Positions 7,875 through 15,417 of a DNA stretch of 44,597 nt are shown here, one piece after another. The stretch comes from Nostoc desertorum CM1-VF14 (GTDB lineage: Bacteria > Cyanobacteriota > Cyanobacteriia > Cyanobacteriales > Nostocaceae): positions 1 to 44,597 of the forward strand of contig JAHHHR010000061.1 of NCBI GenBank assembly GCA_019359245.1, read 5' to 3'. The first letter of the stretch is position 1, and each line of letters opens with the position of its first letter. The notes beneath the pieces were generated by a model. The model was given only the letters and a program-made list of their open reading frames with translations, was not told the DNA's origin and did not search any database. Made by a program: the position numbers and the translations under genes.

Positions 7875-8019
7875 CTAGTGGTCTGCCAACCCAAAATTGC
7901 GCTTGTGGAGTCCGGCAGGGGAGCAGAGGAGAGATTTGTACAAGTTCTTTCACCCCTGCCCCTCCGTACCTCTGCCCAAGAGCTTGCCACCACGCAAAGT
8001 TTATCTGGCGAAGCACTAG
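7875..8019. mobile_element. CTAG-ended MITE, copy 1
   Basis: The 145-bp segment starts CTAGTGGTCTGCCA and ends TGGCGAAGCACTAG, which are imperfect inverted repeats. A near-identical segment occurs at 24151-24302. If TA is the duplicated target, the element proper begins GTGG and ends CCAC-like, as in IS630/Tc1-type MITEs. It begins 11 bp after the hydrolase stop. The open frames across it are repeat artefacts. Bases 8020-8179 show nothing else. Confidence 0.72.
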
Positions 8020-8179
8020 CAGGTATCCACCAGCGCGATCAGCATTGTTTCTACTGTGTGGTCTCTTAACGAAACTGTTGGGGTCGTGTGAGGGCTGGTG
8101 GTGGGCAGTAGGGGACGATCACATTACTAATTCTGCTGAAGAAAGCCATCTTGAAATATAGATAGAGTAGAGATTAATC

Positions 8180-8860
8180 ATGCAATATCTTGCACAAGAT
8201 TTAATGCTTCTTGCACTCAATCCTCAAACTGGAAAAATTCACTTTGCTGCATCATCTGCTCTACGCTACAGTTTGATGGGTACAGTGCTATTGGATTTAG
8301 TACTGCAAAGCAAACTCACGATAGATAACAATCATCTGATGGTAGCGAATGCTAGTACAACAGGCGATGAATTTTTGGATCAATGTCTTAATGAAGTTGT
8401 GGCGGCTCCTCGGAGTCGAACCGTGAAGTTCTGGATTAGCCATTGGAGCCGAAAATATTCAAGATTTCCAAAGGTGGTGTTGCAGAACTTAGTTGATCTG
8501 GGTGTTTTGGTGAAACAAGAACATACCGTACTCTGGTTTTTTCCTGTTCAGCGGTACTTTTTAACCGATGAATCAATCCAACGCACGATTGTTAATCAAG
8601 TGCGTGCAGCTGTTTTAGAAAATATCCGACTGGATTCCCGCACGGCTGTGCTAATCAGCTTGATGAAAACCTGTCATCTCAGCAATACCGTCTTTACATC
8701 CGAAGAATTGCCAGAGGCGCGATCGCGGATTCAAGCGATCACGAATGGTGAATTAGTGAGTAAGGCTGTCTCAGAAATCATCGCCACGGCTCAGGCGGCA
8801 ATGATCACTGCGATCAGCACTTCGGCAGCCTCTAGTTCAAGTTCCTCTAGCAACCAATAG
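8180..8860 (+). CDS. GPP34 (GOLPH3-like) family protein
   Basis: The 226-residue protein has the layout of bacterial GPP34 domain proteins: LAQDLMLLALNPQTGKI at the start, LRYSLMGTVLLDLVLQSKL (about 28-46), then helices with LVDLGVLVKQE and DSRTAVLISLMKTC. Eukaryotic relatives bind phosphatidylinositol-4-phosphate at Golgi membranes. The bacterial role is not settled. The C-terminus is an alanine and serine tail (ASSSSSSS), probably disordered. The gene stands alone, with a MITE upstream and a long gene-poor stretch downstream. Confidence 0.85.
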   Translation: MQYLAQDLMLLALNPQTGKIHFAASSALRYSLMGTVLLDLVLQSKLTIDNNHLMVANASTTGDEFLDQCLNEVVAAPRSRTVKFWISHWSRKYSRFPKVVLQNLVDLGVLVKQEHTVLWFFPVQRYFLTDESIQRTIVNQVRAAVLENIRLDSRTAVLISLMKTCHLSNTVFTSEELPEARSRIQAITNGELVSKAVSEIIATAQAAMITAISTSAASSSSSSSNQ

Positions 8861-9415
8861 AGGGAAAAAGATTAGCCAGATCGGAATGCAAACTTTTGCC
8901 AAATTTTCGATTTGGTGGTTCACAATCAACTGATGAATTTCCTAAAACCCAAACCAGCCCAACCAAGCATTTCAATTATCTGCCTGATGAATGTCCGCAG
9001 ATGCAGCAGATTGTGATGCCTGACGGCAAGCCGTAAAGCGTATACTCATTTCACAGGGGTATTTTAGTGAACTGGAGGAATTGGTGCAGAGGTTTTTAGA
9101 GTTGTTGGGAAAGCCCAAGCGTGCTTAATTAAACTTTCTCTAACATTTTTAATTGTCTATCCATTTCACCACCCAGGAGCAAGATAATAATATTGAACTC
9201 TCGGTCAATGTAATATTTTTTCTGTAACACTTATTGTCTGCCTTACGATTGAGTATATTTTTCCCTATCTCAATTACTATAAGGCTTTGGGTTTCGCACT
9301 CCTGACTACCTAGTTCGCAGTCTAAACTAGTCAGGAGCGCATCTGTGACTGCAACAAATTGAATTTTTCTTTAGTCTTTTGAACAGTCGTTTGATTTTTT
9401 AAGAAGGTATCTACT
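8861..9415. other. Gene-poor spacer with possible decayed coding remnants
   Basis: No intact gene is seen. Between about 8930 and 9127 short frame pieces line up end to end (FPKTQTSPTKHFNYLPDE, then MQQIVMPDGKP, then ELEELVQRFLELLGKPKRA before a stop), which looks like the tail of a gene broken by frameshifts, perhaps a transposase. I cannot name it. The last 250 bp are AT-rich and probably hold the promoter of the gene at 9416, whose ATG follows AAGAAGGTATCTACT. Confidence 0.4.
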
Positions 9416-9796
9416 ATGAATCGAATTCTTAAACGCGCATTTCTACCCAGTTTCATGGCTGCCAGTTTAACTGCAATCTCCTTAGTTCCTCTTCAACCAG
9501 CAGCAGCTAACAACCGAATTTTAGGAGATGCAGCCCTTGGTGCTGGTACTTGTGTAGTAACTGGAGCTGCTAGAAGACGTGGTAATGTTTTACGCAATGC
9601 TGCTAAGTGTGGTGCGGCTGGTGCTGCCGTCAATTTGGTTGGACGTAAGAAAAAACGTAACTTGGGTAGAGATGCCGCAGTCGGTGCAGGAACTAGCGCC
9701 GGGGTTCGCGTTATTCTTGGCGGGCGCGAAGATGTGGCTGGCGATTTATTAGATGGCGCAGCAGCCGGTGCAGCTATTAATATTTTGAGGAGATAA
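9416..9796 (+). CDS. Secreted glycine-zipper-like small protein, 126 aa
   Basis: A signal peptide covers residues 1-31 (MNRILKRAFLPSF, a hydrophobic core, then QPAAA). The mature part is made of Ala/Gly-rich helical stretches with GxxxG-type spacing (GDAALGAGTC, AAGAAVNLVG, AAVGAGTSAG, AAAGAAINIL) separated by basic RRRG and RKKKR segments. This is the pattern of glycine-zipper proteins that pack in or against membranes. The two cysteines at about 46 and 65 could pair. The role is unknown. A hairpin follows at 9803-9837. Confidence 0.78.
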   Translation: MNRILKRAFLPSFMAASLTAISLVPLQPAAANNRILGDAALGAGTCVVTGAARRRGNVLRNAAKCGAAGAAVNLVGRKKKRNLGRDAAVGAGTSAGVRVILGGREDVAGDLLDGAAAGAAINILRR

Positions 9797-9802
9797 GCTC
9801 TC

Positions 9803-9837
9803 AATTCGTAATCTCTAATTTTGAGAGTTTACGAATT
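9803..9837. terminator. Hairpin downstream of the glycine-zipper gene
   Basis: AATTCGTAA (9803-9811) pairs with TTACGAATT (9829-9837), one mismatch follows, then CTCT pairs with AGAG around a 7-base AT loop. It starts 7 bp after the stop codon. The U-tract is weak (TTTAT), so termination may be partial, or the hairpin may stabilise the mRNA end. Confidence 0.5.
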
Positions 9838-9849
9838 TATCTAATCTCC

Positions 9850-10025
9850 GCAAGAAGACTCCCGCCACACTCGCTTTCCTTGGCGGCTAGACGGCAGTAT
9901 GCTTCAAGTCGGCAGAGCCGCCCAACGCACTGCCTCATGAATTGCGGGTCAAAAACGAAACGTCCTCTGACCAGAATTGAGCGTAAGCGAAATCAGGGGG
10001 GAGGGTAGTTGAGTTTTTGACAACA
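9850..10025 (+). ncRNA. Structured, non-coding relic resembling an IS200/IS605 right end or TnpB guide-RNA scaffold
   Basis: No coding frame is supported. The strand can fold: GGCGGCT (about 9882) pairs with AGCCGCC (about 9917), with a smaller GACGGCA element inside. It ends in GAGCGTAAGCGAAATCAG followed by GGGGGGAGGGTAGTTGAG. A compact folded segment ending in a G-rich motif is how omegaRNA scaffolds next to tnpB look, but no tnpB remains here. Assignment is by resemblance only. Confidence 0.3.
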
Positions 10026-10103
10026 TCATATTAAAGAAAAAGTAGCGCCATAAAGCATAAGTGAGCCACCCTACCCAAAAGGCTGCCCCCAGCGCTCCCA
10101 GTT

Positions 10104-10440
10104 CTACTTATTAAATGGACTGCGCCACTTCAAAATAAGGTTTAACTCCAACTCTTGCCGTGTGCGTCGATCAATCGGAGCATCCCACCAAAATGCGGCG
10201 TTGACTGCTGGAGAGTAACCCATAGCGATAATGTAAATCCTGGTAAGCTAATCGGCATTTAAGTTGCATAAAGGTAGGGCTGAAGCCCTTACTACAAGCG
10301 AATCATTTCGGAAAAATGAATGACGATTAGCTTAGCTGGCGATGTAATCCTTGCAGGCATGAATCCCTTTCCAGCGCTTGTTACTTCTGCAAGTTTCCCC
10401 TACATATAAAATCAGTCCAGCCCCAGAGTCAACGATGAAG
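10104..10440 (-). pseudogene. GIY-YIG nuclease-like pseudogene, copy 1, split by a MITE
   Basis: Read on the minus strand, the first part gives YFIVDSGAGLILYVGETCRS and then KRWKGIHACKDYIAS, which holds the GIY-YIG strand and the following helix. It is then cut by an 87-bp MITE. After the MITE the frame resumes, with a shift, as NAAFWWDAPIDRRTRQELEL and LILKWRSPFNK up to TAG (complement of 10104-10106). Intact members are small cyanobacterial GIY-YIG proteins. Two further fragments of the same family lie at 20195-20460 and 29073-29113. Confidence 0.75.
10246..10332. mobile_element. 87-bp MITE with TA target duplication (IS630/Tc1 type)
   Basis: AGCTAATCGGCATT at the left end and its inverted copy AATGACGATTAGCT at the right end match at 13 of 14 positions. 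TA flanks both sides (10244-10245, 10333-10334). Removing the element and one TA restores the GIY-YIG reading ...IASYQDLHYRYG, which confirms the boundaries. A GTAGGGC/GCCCTTAC hairpin lies inside. The TA duplication indicates mobilisation by an IS630/Tc1-type transposase. Confidence 0.8.
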
Positions 10441-10692
10441 TACAGACACGCATCGCCAAGGCTATCAGTTGGCATTCTCCAAAACGAGAGCGATCGCATC
10501 GCACCTGTAACTGCAACGGATCAATCCGGTCTGGGTCGCAGCGATTGCCTTCCTCTTGTGGATTTTAAGGAATTTTACTGATATTTCAATTGGCTTTCTT
10601 TAAGCAAAGAAATAGTTTCGTAAATTTACGATGTTTTTCTCCGTAGAGAAGTGTCATTTTAGAGAAATAGATTTTGGAAAGAGAATTGATAT

Positions 10693-10980
10693 ATGAATTT
10701 CCTAAAAAAAGACTATTTCAACAATAACTTATTAAACCAGATCCGTTATCAGCTTGAGATATTAGAAATACATGATTCCAAATTAGCCAAACTCTTATGC
10801 AAACTAATTCCATCCCATTGTCCTTTTGAAAGAACTGTAACAATTTTAGGGAGGACGCTTTTTCACATTCCACCATTGTGTAAAATCAACCCCCTTTATG
10901 AGCAAATAATTGGTCTACGTTACAAGTGTTTGTTGTATTTAGTAGATAAATGTGGCGAAGATGCGACAAGGTATTGTTAA
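10693..10980 (+). CDS. Mo-dependent nitrogenase C-terminal domain-like small protein, 95 aa
   Basis: The C-terminal half (IPSHCPFERTVTILGRTLFH followed by IPPLCKINPLYEQIIGLRYK and CGEDATRYC) matches the conserved cyanobacterial family annotated as Mo-dependent nitrogenase C-terminus. Those proteins are common in heterocystous strains, and their role in nitrogen fixation is inferred, not shown. The domain is complete with its cysteines. ATG 10693 follows GGAAAGAGAATTGATAT. It stands alone between a GIY-YIG pseudogene and the convergent photolyase gene. Its presence suggests a diazotrophic host. Confidence 0.85.
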   Translation: MNFLKKDYFNNNLLNQIRYQLEILEIHDSKLAKLLCKLIPSHCPFERTVTILGRTLFHIPPLCKINPLYEQIIGLRYKCLLYLVDKCGEDATRYC

Positions 10981-11038
10981 ACGGGATTTTTGTTTAGTAA
11001 AAAGAGAAAGGAGCTTGGTCTAAAATCTAGATAATGCT

Positions 11039-12589
11039 TTACTCTTGCGTCAGGGTAAGCTTTTGTTGATATTCTTTGTACTCTCTGTCTTTATGCTGCC
11101 AGTATTTCTCAACTGTTTCTTTAGCAGCGATTGCACTATCGTATTCATCTCCACCTTGGCTTAATAATCGCTGTTTAGTTTGCTTTCGTAAGTCAGAAAC
11201 AACTTTACCATTAACTTTACGCGTCTTTGACCAATCTAGAATCGCTTTAGGATAGTTACTAGTGTCAATGTATTTCCCCTGTTCAATTTCTGGTAAACTG
11301 TAGCCCCGTAGTTCCGGTACCCAGTGGTAAATAAAGTCTCCCTGGGGGTCTTTTTCGGCAATATTCTTCGACGGGTTATAAATGCGAAAAGTATCGCTAA
11401 GTGGATTAGTTACACCAGCCTGCATCTGCCATTGCCAATTATTAATTGCTAAATCTCCATCTACTAAATAGTTCATGTAGTGTTTAGCTCCGTGATGCCA
11501 GGAAATACCACAGTTGATAGTTAGGAATGTCGCGCACATTGCCCTCATGCGAAAGTTCATCCAACCCATTGTTTTTAGTTGTCGCATACTGGCATCAACC
11601 AGTGGAAAGCCTGTCATTCCTTGCTTCCAAGCCTGGAATAATTCTTGTTTTGCTCCTGATAATGCTGATGGGGTATATAGTTGATCAAACTCCCTATAGC
11701 GATTAGTGTAAGCACTTTCTGGATGAAAATAGAGTCGCTGTGTAAAACTATCATGCCAGCGCAAACGGTCTCGAAATGCTTTAAGGGAGAATTCTGCTTT
11801 GGGTTGAGTTTTTAATTCTTCTGCCCTAGTTTTGGTGCTTTGGTAAACAGTGCGAGTTGAAATAGTCCCAAAGGTTAGGTGTGGTGATAAATGAGATGTT
11901 GCCCCAAGCTGTGAGAGCATTGGGCGAGAAAGTTTCCAATGGTATCCGTAATATCTTTTTTTGAGAAATGAGTACAGTTGAGCTTGCGCTTGTGTTTCGC
12001 CTCCTGGAAAATAAACTTTCTCTACTGCCCAAAAGCGATGGTATTTCTGTTTAAGTTCTTTAAATGTTAGCTGTGGTAGATTGAGTGTAATTTGAGGCGT
12101 ATTAATAGTTGCTGGTGTTTTGTATTGAGATTGTCTTTGATAGGTGTAGTATTCCTTAAACCACTCGTCACGTTGCTCTGCTGATTGCAGAAAGTTGTTT
12201 AGTCCAATGTGGTAATCAAGGTTTAACTGTTTGTAGAAATCAACTACGGTTTTATCCCGGCTGACACCGTACTCTACCTGCACATCACGGTTAAAGAAAA
12301 GTTTGGGTTTATACCCTGCAATGATTAACTGCCTAGTCAACTCTTGCACGATGTCTGTAGAATTACCTTCAAATAAGTACAGCCGACTACCTAACTTCTT
12401 GAGATTTGAGTCGAGATTTTCTAATGACTCAAACAAGAAGCGGACTCTAGTAGTTCCGACATCAGCCCAGGTATAAAACCAAGGATCAATAATGAAGAAT
12501 GGCAGAACTCTTACATCATTACTAGATGAAGAGGTGACAATTTCGTTATCAGTTAAACGCAAATCTCGACGAAACCATAGAAGGTACAT
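11039..12589 (-). CDS. Photolyase/cryptochrome family flavoprotein (deoxyribodipyrimidine photo-lyase-like)
   Basis: The 516-residue protein has both family domains. An N-terminal antenna-binding domain (1 to about 165) opens with LWFRRDLRLTDN. The C-terminal FAD domain (about 195-480) has HLSPHLTFGTIS (233-244), GMTGFPLVDASMRQL (324-338), GWMNFRMR (342-349), DGDLAINNWQWQ (377-388) and FRIYNPSKNIAEKDPQG. Enzymes of this type split UV-induced pyrimidine dimers with blue light, while cryptochromes signal. The substrate-side W-R-E motif of CPD photolyases reads WHD (278-280), so repair activity is likely but not certain. It is transcribed alone, convergent with the gene at 10693. UV repair fits a phototroph. 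Confidence 0.92.
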   Translation of the reverse strand: MYLLWFRRDLRLTDNEIVTSSSSNDVRVLPFFIIDPWFYTWADVGTTRVRFLFESLENLDSNLKKLGSRLYLFEGNSTDIVQELTRQLIIAGYKPKLFFNRDVQVEYGVSRDKTVVDFYKQLNLDYHIGLNNFLQSAEQRDEWFKEYYTYQRQSQYKTPATINTPQITLNLPQLTFKELKQKYHRFWAVEKVYFPGGETQAQAQLYSFLKKRYYGYHWKLSRPMLSQLGATSHLSPHLTFGTISTRTVYQSTKTRAEELKTQPKAEFSLKAFRDRLRWHDSFTQRLYFHPESAYTNRYREFDQLYTPSALSGAKQELFQAWKQGMTGFPLVDASMRQLKTMGWMNFRMRAMCATFLTINCGISWHHGAKHYMNYLVDGDLAINNWQWQMQAGVTNPLSDTFRIYNPSKNIAEKDPQGDFIYHWVPELRGYSLPEIEQGKYIDTSNYPKAILDWSKTRKVNGKVVSDLRKQTKQRLLSQGGDEYDSAIAAKETVEKYWQHKDREYKEYQQKLTLTQE

Positions 12590-12882
12590 AAAGGTGCATA
12601 GTTTAATTTACCATTACTATAATACATTTGTACCAGTAAGTGATTTTGCTGTTGAAGTTGAGTATTTATAGCCACCTGTAACCTATCTTCACTGCGCTGA
12701 CTTTACACAGTGCAGCGAACCGAACAAGTAAGTTCTAGTTTTAACGACTTGTAAGCAGTCTAAAAAGTAGGTAATTATAAAGTCAGGTATCAATGTTAAT
12801 TCTTTCCACTGACTCTTGAACTCTTCAGATTCAAAAATCAACTTTTTGTAATAGTAGATTTGTCAATTTTAGATAGATAGAT

Positions 12883-13167
12883 ATGGAATTGATCAGAAAA
12901 ATAGAAAAGCCCATTTTGAAAAATGCATCTGCAACAAACTTATCCCAACAGTTAGAACTAGAAGTTGAAAATATTAAGACTCCAAAAACAGCATTAGAAG
13001 CCAAGCAAAAACTGGAAGAGAATAGTCATAAGCTGGAGTATGGTTCTGACTATTACTATTCTCCAAGATTTGACACCCCTCCAGCGAAAGCAATTGAAAG
13101 CTCAGGGTGGCAAGTATCAGATATTTGGCGAGAGATTCGGGTAGATAGTTACTGTGATAGTTGGTAA
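12883..13167 (+). CDS. Hypothetical protein, 94 aa
   Basis: I do not recognise the family. The first 55 residues are charged and helical (QQLELEVENIKTPKTALEAK). The end is aromatic (YGSDYYYSPRFDTPP, SGWQVSDIWREIRV). It starts after an AT-rich 290-bp spacer, with only a weak AGATAGATAG before the ATG. A good rho-independent terminator follows at 13282, which supports a real transcript. Confidence 0.5.
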   Translation: MELIRKIEKPILKNASATNLSQQLELEVENIKTPKTALEAKQKLEENSHKLEYGSDYYYSPRFDTPPAKAIESSGWQVSDIWREIRVDSYCDSW

Positions 13168-13281
13168 TGTTCAGAGTTAGCAATAATGTCAAGTAGTAAC
13201 TGAAGCAACACACCTTGTGGAATATAAAACTGCAAGGGTAGGGGATGTAGTGCAATATTTAAATGTCAAAAGTTTAAATGG

Positions 13282-13302
13282 GGGCACATCTGCCCTATTT
13301 TT
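13282..13302 (+). terminator. Rho-independent terminator
   Basis: GGGCA (13282-13286) and TGCCC (13291-13295) form a stem with loop CATC, followed by TATTTTT. It ends transcription from the gene at 12883. The rest of the 13168-13533 spacer holds no gene. It is AT-rich and probably includes the promoter of the gene at 13534. Confidence 0.75.
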
Positions 13303-13533
13303 AAGATGGATATCAGGTAAGTGTGCGTTAGAATTGAATTAATGGCAACTTGATTGATTTGAAGCTAGATTAAAGAATCGAGGGTAAAAGTTGCTCACAG
13401 GGCAAAGTTTAATAATTGGGTCGTTAATAAGTTGTTTATACAGCATTTATGATCAGTAATCAAAGTACTGTATGCAAACGGTATAACCCAGAACTAGCGA
13501 TGCGCTTTCTTAATATTTATAGGTTTCAAAAGT

Positions 13534-14040
13534 ATGGCTAAGGTGACAATTTCTATTGGGCTAACTGATGCAGAAGTCAAAGCCTTATCAGCAATGCAGA
13601 TTTCGGAGAATGAGTCATTAAATCATACAGCAACAAGATTGCTTCAGGGAATCCTGGGTCAGTCAAAGGCTGGGCTGGCATTATCTAATGGTGATGAGAT
13701 TAAAGAAATAGTTAAACAGGAAGTAAATGCTTTAGCTGCGTCTACACCTGATGCGGAAGAGATAAAACAGGTGATTAAGCAAGAGATGGCAGATGCGATC
13801 GCTCAGATAAAGGGCTTAATAGAAAAGCGTTCGAGTGAAGTTGCCGTACTTACACAAGAGGCTGCTTCTGTTGAGCAGCAAGTCTTACCAGATTATTCAG
13901 CAATACGCGAAAATATCCTTTCTAAATTTAAAACAGGTAAGCAGTCAGCAGCCAAGGCAATCGACGCTTTTATTGAGGAACTGGGTGCTGTAAAGTCAGA
14001 ACAACAGCCAGCAATAGTGAAATTAGATGTAGCGAGTTAG
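13534..14040 (+). CDS. Ribbon-helix-helix-like protein with helical tail, 168 aa
   Basis: Residues 1-45 (VTISIGLTDAEVKALSAM, then NESLNHTATRLLQGIL) have the strand-helix-helix spacing of a ribbon-helix-helix DNA-binding domain. Residues 50-115 carry two similar segments, GDEIKEIVKQEVNALA and AEEIKQVIKQEMADAIA, an internal duplication likely to form a coiled coil. The C-terminal 40 residues (ENILSKFKTGKQSAAKAIDA) are helical. Plasmid copy-control or partition regulators look like this, but the role here is inferred. The ATG at 13534 has no strong ribosome site. Confidence 0.6.
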   Translation: MAKVTISIGLTDAEVKALSAMQISENESLNHTATRLLQGILGQSKAGLALSNGDEIKEIVKQEVNALAASTPDAEEIKQVIKQEMADAIAQIKGLIEKRSSEVAVLTQEAASVEQQVLPDYSAIRENILSKFKTGKQSAAKAIDAFIEELGAVKSEQQPAIVKLDVAS

Positions 14041-14060
14041 GATTTTTGTGCTGGCGACTA

Positions 14061-14205
14061 TTAACCAGTCAACTTAATCACGCCTTGGCTGACTAAATGT
14101 TCAAGCTGAGAATGGTGCTGTGTTTGCTCCCGTAGCAACTTGAGTTGCTCGTAAGTGAGAATGTGTAATCCAGGACGGACAACATAATCTTGAATGGTAA
14201 TGCTT
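14061..14205 (-). pseudogene. C-terminal fragment of an unidentified protein
   Basis: On the minus strand a frame reads ITIQDYVVRPGLHILTYEQL and continues to a natural stop after VSQGVIKLTG (complement of 14061-14063). An in-frame stop lies only three codons before this segment, so the rest of the gene is lost. The piece has protein-like composition but no recognised family. The remaining spacer to about 14500 shows no other gene. Confidence 0.35.
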
Positions 14206-14522
14206 TGTGGTTACTGGCTATCGGTGCGGTTGTAGGAAATTGAAGGCATATTTACAATTATGTAAGTTAAAACTGATTAGTAGAAGAAAGTTTAATTCTT
14301 CATTCTCTTACAGCTTCACACAATTTCCTGTTAAAAGGTAATTATAGAATCAGTCAAAACCAAAATATGTAGGAGATTCTCAATAGAAGCGCTCCATCCC
14401 ATGCAGGTTCTGTAAATAAAGAGAAGCAAAAGATTAGGTTACGATAGATTTATACAACAAGGCTGTCAACAGTCGGTATGACTAATACTTTATAGATTTG
14501 TAATATATGGGAGTCAAACGTT

Positions 14523-15011
14523 ATCGCAATTCCAAAACAACTAATTAACTCGCAAATCAAGTCATCCCAAGTTTTCTTGATTGACCATGAGAATAATAAT
14601 CGTGGTTTGACCGATACCAATGAAGCATTACAGCTAGCCGAAAGCCTAGAGTTAGACCTAGTATTAGTGTCTGAAGGAAAAGAGGCTCCAGTTGCAAAGA
14701 TTCTGAATTATGGCAAGCTTCAGTATCAAAAGAAAAAGCGTCAGGCACAAAGTGCTAGACCAGTAATAAAAGAAGTTCGGTTTGGTTTGAATATAGGTGT
14801 AGCTGATTATAAGTTACGTATTGAACAAGCAGTTGGGTGGTTGAGTAAAGGCGATTCGGTGAAGTTTGCCGTTCGTTTACGAGGTCGGGAACATCAATAT
14901 CGTGACCAAGCTGGAGAACTATTAGATCGGGTTGTAACTGATCTCAACTCTGTAGGAAAAGTTCAATCACTTGATAAGCGTTCACTAATTGCTTTAATCA
15001 TTCCTGCCTAA
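14523..15011 (+). CDS. Translation initiation factor IF-3-like protein (paralogue) without a canonical start codon
   Basis: The frame encodes both IF-3 domains. The N-terminal part reads INSQIKSSQVFLIDHENNNRG, then ALQLAESLELDLVLVSE, APVAKILNYGKLQYQ and the lysine-rich linker. The C-terminal part reads KEVRFGLNIGVADYKLRIEQ, then FAVRLRGREHQ. IF-3 binds the 30S subunit and proofreads the initiator tRNA and start codon. The family fold begins before the first possible start of standard type (TTG 14577). Upstream to the in-frame stop at 14493 there are only AUU, AUA and AUC codons. AUC 14523 lies 9 nt after GGGAG and is used here provisionally. Either the gene uses a rare AUU-type start, as E. 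coli infC does, or the 5' end is frameshifted: ATG 14507 opens MGVKRYRN in another frame. It is probably a second, divergent IF-3. Confidence 0.72.
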   Translation: MAIPKQLINSQIKSSQVFLIDHENNNRGLTDTNEALQLAESLELDLVLVSEGKEAPVAKILNYGKLQYQKKKRQAQSARPVIKEVRFGLNIGVADYKLRIEQAVGWLSKGDSVKFAVRLRGREHQYRDQAGELLDRVVTDLNSVGKVQSLDKRSLIALIIPA

Positions 15012-15161
15012 ATTACTTTTTAAGAGATATCTTAACTCTAGAAGTGGGATCACTCTATTCATCCTTGTGAAGCGTCGGCGTTAATTAAATTAAAGAGTTC
15101 AAGTGTTAGTTCCAATCACCAATGCTGTTTGGATCTTGTCAAATCGGGAGCAAAGGAGCTA

Positions 15162-15291
15162 ATGAACTTTTTCTTTGTAAATATCTTTGGTGTTGCGCTC
15201 GGCTGTACACACAGTTATTCTACTCGACAAAGGTAATGAAGCAATTGCTGCCGTTAGTTTTGTGATGGGGTTGAACTACCTGACTGTCTAA
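15162..15291 (+). pseudogene. Possible frameshifted small ORF
   Basis: ATG 15162 follows AAAGGAGCTA, a good ribosome site, and opens MNFFFVNIFGVALGCT before running into a stop about 8 codons later. One frame over, the sequence continues as HTVILLDKGNEAIAAVSFVM, GLNYLTV and a stop at 15289-15291. Joined, they would make a 43-residue protein with a hydrophobic start. The family is unknown and the evidence is thin. No other gene was seen in 15012-15417. Confidence 0.25.
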
Positions 15292-15417
15292 TCAGTAGGA
15301 ATCGCGCATTGTTAATTTTCGTATGCTGCTTGATTGTTAGTCCTTTTCCCCCTATCCTCACAAAAGGTAGTAATGGTAAAGTAAATTTCCAATATTTGCA
15401 ATACTTCAGGGTGATTT

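Noticed and set aside
7159..8016. Long reverse-strand open frame (285 codons) over the hydrolase gene and MITE
   Set aside because: It is the shadow of a GC-rich gene on the opposite strand, has no domain signature or ribosome site, and ends inside a repeat.
9493..9804. Reverse-strand Ala/Pro-rich frame over the glycine-zipper gene
   Set aside because: Composition is the mirror of the forward Gly/Ala repeats; the forward frame has a signal peptide and ribosome site.
10378..10581. 67-codon forward frame
   Set aside because: It lies over the reverse-strand GIY-YIG pseudogene and has no start signal or domain.
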